Origin: Chrysomallon squamiferum
Lineage: Eukaryota > Mollusca > Gastropoda > Neomphalida > Peltospiridae
Reading direction: 5' to 3'
NCBI GenBank assembly: GCA_012295275.1
Contig: CM022670.1
Location: 27,119,244 to 27,183,243 of the forward strand
DNA: 64,000 nucleotides
How positions within the stretch are numbered: position 1 is the stretch's first letter; every line of letters begins with the position of its first letter. Position numbers and translations under genes: made by a program. The notes below the pieces were generated by a model, which worked only from the letters and a program-made list of their open reading frames with translations, searched no databases and had not been told where the DNA came from. Shown in pieces: positions 37,701 to 49,412 of the stretch.

Positions 37701-40700
37701 GTTGAAAAAAAACCACCCTAAAAATCCCCACCAAAAAAAAAAACTATTAACAGCCTACATAAGCATCAATGAAAAAGTACTCTGATTAAAGTATCAACAT
37801 TAACAACAAAAAATAACACATCAAACAATTCTCTGTTCATTAACAGTTAAACCCTTCCTGCTGACAGGATTAAATTTTTTTTTAAATAATAAAAAAGGAC
37901 TAGGCTTTAAGGAGGCAATAAAAATAGACATACACATTCATGAGGATCATATAAAAAAATAACAAAGTGTTTCTCACCAGGCTGACTCAAACTAAACACC
38001 TCACTCCTTCTCCAAGGTGAAAACTGTGACAAATGACTAACATCCAGAAAACCTAAATACTAATCAAAAAATATATCAATAAATATATAACTGGGTTTTC
38101 TAACTGATAAAACTTTCTTTTTTTAATTTTCCAAAAATAAAATAGCATTTTTTATAATCAGAAGATACTGAATAATATATTGCTTTTCTGAAATAATAAT
38201 AATAAATAAGCATCAATAAAAACTTTCAAAATAAGATACAAATAATATTAATTTTTACTCTCCAATATTGTTTTGCTTGAATTTTTTATTTTAAATTTAA
38301 TTTTTTTTTTTGTAAATGTCATATGAATGTATGTATTCTCACTCACCATTTTTTACATATGTTAATAAATGTGCTACACTGTTTATTTTGTTTGTACAGA
38401 AATGATAACAGCCTGCCAACTCCTGATTTGACAGTTTCTAAATTGTGCTTTTTTCAATTTATAACATACTGAAACAAATTATCCATGTGTGTATGTATGT
38501 GTGTGTGTGTGTGTGTGTGTGTACATATATAAGACACACACACATTAAACTTACCTGCAGAAGCAGAACATCTTTTGCTGACAAAGCATCGTTGAGGCAC
38601 CTATCTCGACCTGCTGGTGTAATGTGTACTATCTGAAAGGTGTAATGCTGAAAGAAAATTATTATTTTATTACTAACTTCTGAAATTTCAAAACTAATGT
38701 CCTAGTAAAATTAATTAGGGTGACAGGATTTAGTGTAATGATGAATTTACTTTAGAAAATAAATAGTATCTACAGATAAAGGTAACAAGATAATATTGTA
38801 ACAAATGTAGAATTAAAAGGGTTAGTATAAGGGTTAAAAAATAAATTTAATAAATAAAATCTATCCATTCCTGTTCCTCAACAAACATCTCATGAAAAAC
38901 ATCTTATCAGTTTATGAATATCTATTGTTTGAAAATATATGCATGTATAAAAATATATTTTAAATTGAAATATTGGATTGAAGTTCATTCAAAAGCTTTT
39001 ACCTCAGTCTGATATATTTTGATCAGCAGAATACCAAGACCCCAGCAAACATTGGCGAATGTTCCAAAAGCCAGAGTTTGCCAGAATAACTGTAGATCTA
39101 GGAGACCAAGTACTGAGTCAAGGGGACGGACATTAGGACTGACAGGGAAATCAGAAGAAAAAAAAGAAGAAAATCATTCACATGAACTGTAGAACACATA
39201 ATTACATATCTTATTGAAAAGTGGTAACAACAATTTTGTCACATTTAATTTTTCTAAATCTTTTCAGTATTTTTTCATAAATCTTTTAACTAAATTTATT
39301 TTGCACAGACAGACAGACACATACAAACACACACAAAAACATACAAAATAAAATAAAAAATAAAAATTAGAATTAAAGCTATATTATTCAAAACAGTCAT
39401 TAACAAATCATTTATGAATTTCATCAATATTAAATGTCACTTACAAATGAAAATGTATGTAAATTTTTTATTAAAATGAACATTTTATTTTTACTTACTT
39501 TAAAGTAACATTAAAAAGATTACAAATCCATTGTCGAGGATATTTCCCTGAATAAAATAAAAAGAGATACTGTAAAATAACAAAAAAGAAAGAAACAAAT
39601 AAATATATATAATTTTTTAATATTATTTTTTTCATACACATATATATAAATCTGTTATAAAATTACAAACAAAACAATATTAATGATTTTGTTAGGATAA
39701 ATGTAGAAAAATATTACTTTTTCTTGATTTAGTTTTAGAGATACTTGGCCTCAAATTTTATCATTTTGGCAAAAAATGGGTGAGATCAACAACTTTTAGG
39801 CCCTTATCTATTGGTAACAAGTGAGTCAATTTTGATGAAATCAGGGTCACTGGATTCCACATCTATCATTATTTCTCTGATAGATGCAAGCTGATATTTG
39901 GTAACCATTTGTCTTTTTGTTTGACCATGTAGCCCAAATGACTTGGAAATGACCTCAGTTCAAAATTAAATTTCAAGATGTTACCAATAAGAGGAAAAAA
40001 AAAAAAAAAAAAAAAAACCCAGGTGTATAATATTTTGTTTAGTAGTAAAAGGCAAAGTCGAAATCTCACATGACAACAAAATGTCAGTTCTAATGAATTA
40101 GTGCACAAAAAATGCATCAGAATGCATTAAGGAGATATATCATAGTTTTAGTACTTTATTGTAAACCTACCCTGGATGGTGATTTTAAGTAATTCAGTGA
40201 ACTATGAATGAATCTGCAGTCACAAACTACCTATGAAAAATAAGTGATTTAAAGAAACAGAGGGCACTTGTTAGCAAAAAAGAACTGTGTGATAAGAACA
40301 ATGGTAAAGCATTGTAATTTCAAAGTACAATACATTTAAAGCATCCATTTGACATTTTTAATTTCAGCAAAATCTAAGATGGTAGGGTTAAACCCATTGG
40401 GTTATTTGACATAGAATGCCCCTCTGACAAACTGAATTAATCAAAAACAAAATTTCATACCTTTATTAACAAAGGAATCAAATAACTCACCAAAGCAAAA
40501 ATAAAAAATGTAGAAATATTTCATTTTCAGAATTGTTAGTTTCAAACATTTGTTCAGTAATGGAACTGCTTCAAGTTTTAATCTCTCCATTTTCTTCATC
40601 TGCAAAAAAGTAAAATTGAAACGAACATTAATGAAAGAAAAATTTGTTTAGTGAAAATGCTATATTATAAAAATAATTATAAAATGAAACAGTGAATGAC

Positions 40701-42125
40701 ATCAGATCTAATCCAGTTGTCACATTAACACATGCATCATATTTTATATAGTAAGTTCCATCATCACAATAAATGTATATTAATACAGTAAAAAAAAAAA
40801 GCTTACTTGTTCTACAGGAAATTCAAGGAATCTTTCATTGAGAATAAAATTGGTGTAAGTAATGATACCCAAGTATATACCATACAGCATCAGAAATAAA
40901 TGAGATTCATTTATATGTGCAAAAGTACTGAAAAGTAAAGCAAATGAAAATAGATTGAGAACATTTATCCAATCATACAAAATAAACAGAAAGATAGAGA
41001 TGGAGAAACATCATGAATGAATGATCATCAGTAATTTTCATTAATAGAATAATACATTGTTTATCAAAAGATGTAACATTTTCAGCTGAAAAAAATTGCA
41101 ATTTTACATTAATAATCAAGTGAACTTAGAAATAAATATTTCATTTAAACTGAAGTCATCCCAAATTGCTAAACTGCCAATGTGTTTTTGTACCTTATTT
41201 ATTAATTTAGATTTCAAATAATTTGAAAAAAAAGCAAAAAAAAAAAAAGATATTGTTTATATAAAAATGGAAATGATGGATTGAATTTTTTCCTTGTTTA
41301 CCTTTCATTTAACTGCTTAGTAGTGAGTCCAGAAAAGCGATTACCAATGACAGCAGTAGCAGAAGTCCAGGCCATGAAGAGACCAATAGCCGTACATTGA
41401 ACAAAACATTGCAGTTTAGCCCGTTCAAACAGTGACAGAATGCTTTCAAATCTTGTTTTGTAAATTACAGGTATCACTGAATGAAAGTAAATATTAAAAA
41501 ATTAATGGCTTCTTTTTAAAATTTAATATAAATTATTTGTTATTTTTTATTATGATTTAAATTTTAAAATTAGAATAGTAACTAAGATTTGTCTTTATAT
41601 TATAAATATTATTATTTATAAGAATTTCTAAGATCTTTTAATGACATGAAATAAAGAGTAATAGAGAAAATCAAATCTGGGCAGATATAAAATATTATTC
41701 TTATTTTAACAATAGTGTAATAAAATAAAATAAAAATGATTTTCATGTTAATTTTTGTTATATGTATTGAAAGCATGAAATACAACTTTTCTGATATTTG
41801 TAAGATTCCTAAATACTAAAACAAAGGCTTAAAATGTCATTAAATTTAATTAATAATATACTTTTTATTATTTATTTTTAACAAACCTGTATAGAAAGAG
41901 AATGATAACCAAACAAAACAAACTTGAACTGATGTAAAAAAGAAAACTGCTGTTAACCAAGATAAGAACCCTGTACACAGAGTACCTGGACCTGAAATAA
42001 CAAACAATGTACTTATAAAGTCTAGGAATAATTTCAAAACTTAAAATTTACTATCACAAAACAAATATTACTGTTTAAGACAATTCTTGTGTTTCTGATA
42101 TTGTGTCATGTGTGTGAACATTTGT

Positions 42126-42170
<45 letters not shown>

Positions 42171-42938
42171 GCAAATGAATTAATAAAATGGTCATAACAG
42201 TCTCAGAAGTAATTGCTTTTGGTAATTGTTTACGAAGGCTATCAATTACTGTTTACTAGTTTTAATATATATAATATATTCAGACAATGAAACAATTTAT
42301 TACTGGATTTCATAAATAATAAATAAAATATAATAATTACAATTTTATGTTTTTTTTAAAAACAGTATTTTTTATTTTCTTTTTAAAAACCAAATAAAAA
42401 AATACTTACTGATGAAAGTTTGAATGTTTGAAAGAAAAATGTAAACAAATGAGACAGGTACCATAAAAACAAAACACCAAAATCCACTGGCCAGTAGTCG
42501 CCAATAACAAAGCTGAAAAAAAAACATACAATTATACTAATATTTTAAATGGTCACTGTATATTGATCACTGCAAAATGTGTTGTGTATATGGTACTGCA
42601 TAACAGGCAGAAGTTAGTGCTTGCACACTGAAGCAGTAACCCCAGAACAACATAATTATCTCCAGTGAATATTTTAATACAGAGATCTAATTGTATTGTA
42701 TTCGAAACATAAGATATTATAAACTAGTGATTAACTTTTATAAGTGAAGCTCTAGATATTACTGAAATAATACCAGTGTTCCAATTAATTTGGACAAGGA
42801 TGCAGCAGTATTTTCAAAATTGTTTTATGTAAATGATAAAAGGATTTACAAGCTTTGTCAAATCTAAAAAAATCTAGTATTTTCTATGATCATTTGGATT
42901 GTTTTTCTTAAATATTTAATTATAATGTAATTTTTTTT

Positions 42939-42975
<37 letters not shown>

Positions 42976-45741
42976 TTAGTGTTTCCCCCATATAGGAAAA
43001 GGGGATTTTTTTTCATATTGCCTGTTTTCAAAAGGGCAGAAGTAATAAGGTCTCATAGTTAAACTTTTGTTAATATTTAAAAAGTGTTGTTTGTATTTGT
43101 TTATTAATGCTAAAAGATGCTGTTCATATTTGTTTATTACTGTTAAGAAGTTCTGTTTGTTTATATTTACTGGTGCTGAAAGTGCTGTTCATAGTTGTAT
43201 ATTAGCACTAAAATGTGCTGTTCATATTTATTAGTGCTAAAAAGTACTGTTTGTATCTATTAATGCTAAAAAGTGCTGTTTGTATTTGCACTTAGGTGAT
43301 AATAATTATAGACAGATTTGAGGCAATACTGCAACAATTATAGGCAAGTTTTATGAAAATGTAGGCAACTGAGGATAGGCATTTATTTATATATTGAAAA
43401 TTATTTTATAGAGAAAGAAAATAATGAACTCAAAATCAGTTTAGTTTGCAAACACAAAATAAAAGGTGAATGAACGAATTTTTATTTCATCACTCTTAAA
43501 TAAACTGCAGTTTTAACTATAACTACATTTTATTTTTATTTACTTATTTATTTAATAATAATATTTAATGCCCTGCCCATCACCCATAGATTACCAGTGA
43601 GCAAACTGCTTACATGTAGCACTGTACATGGCAACTCACATAGAAGTATCATTCAGTTTATACCTGTCATCAGAGGTTTTGCTGAATATTTGCTATAATT
43701 TGTTGTCCTGCTGCTAGTAGTAGTACTAACATAAAAAGGTTACATAAATATGTTCAACATCAACATGGCTTGTCAAATTAAATAATCTGACAATAAGCAG
43801 TGTTCCAAATTTATGCACTTCTGAAAAGTTTGGCAAAAATGAATTTTGATCCTCTTTTTTTAAATAACAGTCATCTCTTTTTACATGACTTTTATGACAA
43901 TTAGCCTTTTTTTTTTTGCCTTTTGCTTTTGGGACAGTTTTAGAAAATATTTATATATATATATATATATATAATTTCTGGTTCAGATTTTGTTTAATTT
44001 TTATTTTATGAATGCTGAGGAAAATTCTTCTCGATTATTTTATTTAGACATGAGTAAAGATTGGTTTATCTGACAAACAAAACTGAGCTATGATTATTTT
44101 ATGTAACCTTTTGCAAATCTGAACTAGTTAGGTAACAATACATCTTTACAAAATATTCAGTAAAACCTCTGCTGACAAGGCCAAGAAGAAGACCTAAAGG
44201 AAGAAACTGAGCTCACCATAAATTAAAATTTTTCTTGGTTGAAATTGCTCTCTACATTTATATGAAACTAGATACTGTTTAAAATGATTGTATTATTAAA
44301 CTTGTCACTCATGTTGTTTTTTGTTTTTCATTTTGTATGTGTGTGTGTGTTTGTGTTGTGTCTGACCAAATATTTGACACTATCTGATCTGAACAGCAAG
44401 AATACTGTCAATATATTATTATATAGCTGTAATGGGGTGTTTTTGTACATATAAATGTTAATCACTTAATGCCATTAGCTTAACATGGTCAAAGGATAAA
44501 TGCCATAAGGTCCCAATGAGCTTATTTTAATTTGATTATTTTTTATTATGATAAATCATAAAGATAAGCTGTTACAAGAGAACATGTTTCTGATGGTGGA
44601 TGTTAATCTTGCCTCAACTCATTCTCTACATGGCAAAATCACCCTACATTTATGTGGAATTAGATGATGCTTAAAATGACTATATCATTTAAACACATCA
44701 ATGTATAAAAGACTAAGTTTACTGTAAGTATACTGTATTATGTGTATAGTGTATACATTAGCAATGCAAACGTCCGCTAGGGGCGCTCGCGATCTTTGGC
44801 GGTAGGGGCAAATCCCAACCTCAAAATCTTACGTTAATTTACTGTAAGTTTTAAAGCAAAATGAGATCAAATATCAGTTTATTTTGTTTGGGGAGTTTCT
44901 TAAAAAGACGTAGTTAAAAATCCGAAAATAAAGCGAAAAGAGGAAAATCGTAAAAATGACAACTGAACATTAGAACTAGAAAAAAATCGTAAAAATTAAA
45001 ACGGTCGATTACGCTTTATAGATCATTTAAATGGAACATTTACATCTGTGTTCTATCATATTCTGCTTTGTATTTTACAAATAACCCCCGTATTTATTGT
45101 TCTATAGCCATTTGAAATGAAGCGGTAGTGCTCAATTCTTGAAAAATAACCCCTCAGGAACGACAACTCCACATGATCGTCAGCAGAAGTGTAAACAAAA
45201 CTAATAGAAAAGTCACCTATTCAGGAACGACCACTCTTATTAAAGCATGATGCATTCATCCATCAATTGTAATAGGTCTAAAACATAATATTTAACTCAA
45301 TAAATCTGTCTCTGTTAAGGTCTTAATAAAAAAAGAACCCTTTATTGAACAGTTCATGCTACTTTGATGAAGATCCCTTTTTGGTGACTCAAGGTTGAAT
45401 TTTTTTTTAAACCAGTCAAATCACTGACATTACAGTCATAGCTGATACACTCACATAATAATGGATTAATGGCATACACGGAAAATGTATTTTTGAAAAC
45501 ATTTGAGACTGCTTTTGTTTTAACTGGTATAGCATTGCTATAAATAATATACTATATTATATAGTATATAATACATTCGTTACATTAACACGTTCTCGTT
45601 GCACTCACATGTGATGTAAATATTAAAATACTAAGTATAATTTTTTTCAAATTCTTCTTTTGTTTGCGATATTCTAATTAATTGTTATTTCTGATACAAG
45701 GAAATTACCTCATCTGAAAACCACTTTTCAATTGGCAGCAT
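34792..45741 (-). CDS. NDC1: Nucleoporin NDC1 (transmembrane nuclear pore anchor)
   Basis: NDC1 anchors the nuclear pore complex in the pore membrane. Exons 5' to 3': 45741-45709, 42512-42410, 41991-41887, 41476-41302, 40927-40807, 40599-40491, 39547-39499, 39138-39003, 38647-38555, about 38044-37978, 37651-37496, 37126-36999, 36745-36631, 36428-36328, 35461-35307 and 34903-34792; about 585 residues. The N-terminal half has six membrane segments (for example [17 protein letters not shown] and [15 protein letters not shown]). [46 protein letters not shown] and [13 protein letters not shown] match vertebrate NDC1 in order. The disordered middle is shorter than in human (674 residues). The start [11 protein letters not shown] joins in phase to [10 protein letters not shown]. 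The junction before [10 protein letters not shown] does not fit a normal AG acceptor. Confidence 0.93.
38498..38544. repeat. (GT)n-(AC)n inverted repeat near an NDC1 donor
   Basis: (GT)12 at about 38498-38522 is followed by ACATATATAAG and then ACACACACAC, so the two arms are complementary. The structure starts about 10 nt inside the intron after the exon ending at 38555. Confidence 0.7.
42129..42168. repeat. (TG)20 microsatellite
   Basis: Pure 40-bp TG repeat in the NDC1 intron between exons 42410 and 41991. Confidence 0.95.
42942..42972. repeat. (TA)n microsatellite
   Basis: About 31 bp of pure TA repeat in the first NDC1 intron. Confidence 0.95.
43082..43292. repeat. Seven-copy minisatellite, unit 29-33 nt
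   Basis: Repeats of the form AGTGCTGTTTGTATTTGTTTATTAATGCTAAA, diverged and slightly variable in length. GCTGTT(T/C)(G/A)TA and TGCTAAAA recur at about 43082, 43116, 43148, 43182, 43213, 43242 and 43270. The array lies in the first NDC1 intron. Confidence 0.75.
44757..45250. other. CpG-bearing block inside NDC1 intron 1
   Basis: 44768-44815 (CGTCCGCTAGGGGCGCTCGC, then GGCGGTAGGGGC) is the most GC-rich patch in the neighbourhood. The next 400 bp keep many CpGs. There is a local repeat, CAGGAACGACAACTC near 45156 and CAGGAACGACCACTC near 45221. There is no reading frame. It could be a young transposon insertion or a regulatory island; I see no terminal repeats. Confidence 0.3.
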
Positions 45742-45880
45742 GATGAAGTTCTTGTATTTCTGAGAGCACTATTTTTAAAAATGGGTCATTACAACTATTT
45801 CAATCTTCACATTTTACCGCCATTGATTTGTCTGTGAAAAGTAATTCGTTCCATATATTTTGCGCACCGCGCACCGCTAA
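45742..45880 (-). promoter_or_regulatory. Candidate NDC1 5' flank
   Basis: Immediately upstream of the NDC1 start codon on the minus strand. It contains GCGCACCGCGCACCG (45862-45876), a CpG-rich direct repeat that stands out from the AT background. The start site and factor motifs are not clear. Confidence 0.3.
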
Positions 45881-45949
45881 AGTTTAGATATTGTACAAAA
45901 TATTAAATTGTTTTTCATATGAAATATACAAGACTATGGCTTGAAATTA

Positions 45950-46088
45950 CATGCATACATATATACCTACATATACATACATACATAACACACATACATA
46001 CACATACATACATATATACATATATACACACATGCATTCATAGATACATACACACCTATACATTTATACATACATACATCCACACATT
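45950..46088. repeat. (ACAT)n-type microsatellite
   Basis: About 140 bp of ACAT/TACA repeats with interruptions. It produces a His/Ile/Tyr/Thr-rich frame that is not a gene. Confidence 0.9.
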
Positions 46089-46808
46089 TGTATATAACAC
46101 AGAACAGTGAATTTGGGTGAAAACTTTGGAGATTTTTATCAAAAATGAAAATTAACTTTAAAAAAAATGTAGGAGACCTGAGATATACTATTAAAACAAA
46201 ACAAAAAAGTAAAAAAAAAGTAGGGGATATCCCATAAGAATATGAATCATCAAAATGAAAGTTCTAATGCAATAAACCATGTAAACAAGATAAGCTGTCA
46301 TCCCAAAAAAAGTACATCAGCAGTTATACATCACCAATTTTACATCTGTGTTGGTCATAAAATCTACTGTAATGCTGAACTACAAGTTTTAATGTCTGCC
46401 CAATTAATTCACTTTTATCACATAACAATTCCCCACAGGTAATATATTTTACAGTTTTTTCAGTTGTAAATTCTTATTACAATTCCCTACTTTTTTTTTA
46501 AAGTGTATACAGCAGTCAATAAATAAAACCCCAGTAATTTAGATCTGCACAAGTTATTTTATTTCTAAATACTATTTTGTTTGAGTATAATAACTAAATA
46601 TTCATTTTAATTTCATATCAAATAAAATTCATAAAAGTGATTAAAATGATGAAATTTTTTTTTTTTGTGACTCTAACAATGTACCTACAAAACTGTTTGA
46701 CATAATGTACCTACTACATGTAATTTGCCTTTATGTAAAAGTATTAATATATTGACAAGTGTCATTTGTTCAACATGTCATTTTTGTCACAAATAAATAT
46801 TTTATTTA

Positions 46809-47498
46809 CAGTGGTACCTTGACTTAAGAGTTTAATTCATTCCATGACTGAGCTCATATCTCAATTTGCTCGTATATCAAATCAATTTTCCCAACTGAAA
46901 TTGAAATATCATTAATCTCTTCCAGCCCCACAAATCCCAATCCTTTTTTTCTTTTTGGTAACATGTTTTTAAATAAGAAATATGTATTTATAAATGACAA
47001 ACAAAATAAAAGAGAATGTAAAGAAATAAATTGGTTTTGTAAAGTGTATTTATCTTGGAGATTGGCTGGAGTTTATAGTCTTTATCAACTCCTTCAGCTT
47101 CAGTATGGTACATATTGTAGATGTACTATGTTTGTACTGTCTAGCCAAGTCAAGTACATGCACACCTGACTCATGTTTTTCTATGAATTCAATCTTTAAT
47201 TCAATGGACATCATCCACTTGTTCTTCTCATCACTGTCATTTGCACTCACTTTTTTAGGATCCATGGCCAGAAAAAAGAAATTTGACAAAATACTTCTCA
47301 AAACACAAACACAACATAACTAGGATGCTTCTATGGCGAGGTTACCAGGTGAGACGTAGGATGCTGGCTGGATGTTATGTTGTTCGTCACTCATAACTCA
47401 GATTTTGGCTTGCAACTCAAAGCAAAAAATTGACCGGGCAACTGCTTGTAACTCAAAAAATTCATAAGTTGGGGCACTCGTAAGTCAAGGTACCACTG
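46809..47498 (-). mobile_element. Tigger/pogo-like short transposon, copy 2
   Basis: The left end CAGTGGTACCTTGACTTA and the right end TAAGTCAAGGTACCACTG are exact inverted repeats of 18 bp, and the match continues inward with one mismatch. TA flanks both ends. On the minus strand from 47265 an open frame MDPKKVSANDSDEK continues through IELKIEFIEKHESGVHVLDL and STSTICTILK, the N-terminal helix-turn-helix of a pogo/Tigger transposase. It then ends without the DDE domain. The 690-bp size and layout match copy 1, so both come from a nonautonomous family. It lies between NDC1 and MFSD1. Confidence 0.85.
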
Positions 47499-47630
47499 TA
47501 TTTATTTTATTTTAATTTTTTTTTACTGTTGTCTTTTTTCATTTTAATATTAATTATTGTCAAGTGTCAAAGGTTTTATTATTTTTCTCTTGCTGTAACC
47601 TATTTCAGGAATTATTCTTACTGACTGTTG

Positions 47631-47816
47631 TCAAACTTTTAAAACTGTTTCCTTTTTCTCTGTAGTCAGATGAAGTATATATCTAAGCTCTGATGAAAAG
47701 GAAGCTGGAGGTTTAACACATTGTGACTGTTTCTTCAGTTTAAATTTAAATTCTGCAAGGCATCCTTTACATAGCATTGCCTGGTTTGCTTTTTTCAAAG
47801 TTATTTGAGCCATCAA
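47631..47816 (-). CDS. Possible small protein or exon, unrecognised
   Basis: A 61-codon frame (starts MMAQITLKKANQ; contains MLCKGCLAEF) has less repetitive composition than most chance frames here. It is rich in Lys and has a CxxC pair. A possible acceptor (AATAACAG) lies upstream. No family is recognised and no partner exon was found. It may well be a chance frame. Confidence 0.15.
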   Translation of the reverse strand: MMAQITLKKANQAMLCKGCLAEFKFKLKKQSQCVKPPASFSSELRYILHLTTEKKETVLKV

Positions 47817-49412
47817 ACAAAAGCTTCTGTTATTATTTTAAAAAATAAGGAAATAAAATGCTAATCATAATGGTGGTTAACAATAAAACTATAAAACAGA
47901 AGATAAAAAACAAATAAAAACTCAACAATACAAATATTATATTTAATCTTGGATTTTATCAATATATGTACAAGAAAGTGCTGACAGATGAAAAATGTGA
48001 AAGACAAAATGAGAAAAAATTCATTATAATTGATTATTATAACATATGATTATTGCATTTAGTAATTTATCACTTAGGAAACAAAACACCCAATTTCTTT
48101 AACTTTATTTCAGTTTTTGAGTAAAATAAAGTTAACAAAATCTTTAGTATGAAAATGATGTGTAGTATTTTCTGAGATCACCATTCAAACAACTGGTTTC
48201 TAACCAAATTAAGAGCATCTGTTTCTACAGAACTAGATTATTTAAGTTCTAATCAAAATATAAGTCTATTATCATCATAAATCTTGGTTTCAAATAAATA
48301 ATTAGCATCAAATCAAGACCAGCTCAAGAAAATAAATAAATAAATAAATGTATAAATATATTTTAAGTAAACAAAGTAAACTCTAATCAAAACAGTTTCA
48401 GGTGCAAAGACTATATTATAATTATTAAGTCAAGAAATAGTCTCACTGAACATTTTCTATCTATGAAAAGACAACCATTGAATAATTTACTATAAACATT
48501 ATTATACTATTGAATATTTAATCAGTTTATTAGAACTATATCACCCAAACATATTCAGATTGACAAAAATGATACAAAAGTAAGTGGAAAGTAGAAGATA
48601 AACTCAACAAATAAACAAAACCACAATGTAATTTGGATCACTTCTGAAATACATTGCTTCATAAAATTTGGCAAATCATTTTGCAGAATTACAATGAATA
48701 ATTTTAATGTAATTTTAACATAATGTTATTTCATGAGGTAGAAATGTTTCAGGATATGTGACGTAACACTACTTATGTTTTAGTCGATTATCATTATGTA
48801 GAAAGGTGTGTAACACTGTGATAATGCTAGGAGAAGACGTTATATACAAATTGCATGGGCAGTTATCATTATTTGCATAATATACAAGTTGGATCAGTAT
48901 TCATTCAAATAAAATCAAAATTAAAACAAATATATGTACATAAATTATTCAAAATTCATTGAAATGCTCATGTAATACTAATGTGTTTTTCTTGATCCTA
49001 GAATGGGTTTTTTTCCAGAATGTAGATTACACAGTCTATTTATCTGAATGTTGAAAACAATTCTTTTGATTTTTGCATGTGTAATTTAGTGCTCTCTAGT
49101 TTGTAAAACATGCACTGAACACAACAGATTCCAATCAGAGTAGGGAAAGAAATGTAAACTCTCATTGTTTGAAAGTTTGTGTTCTTGGAGCATTTCTGGG
49201 CTTTTTATAACTGCTTTATAACTATGAAGATTGGTGGTGCAATATATTGAAAATATGCCATAAGTACATCAGTATCAACACTGAAATAAAACATTTCAAA
49301 ACAGAGGCAAAAACACACCAATTAAATAATGATACACTGGTACACATTTGCTGGTCACAATAAAAAAGAGTATTGTTTTTGATATCAACATTTAAATACC
49401 AGTAAACAGTAA

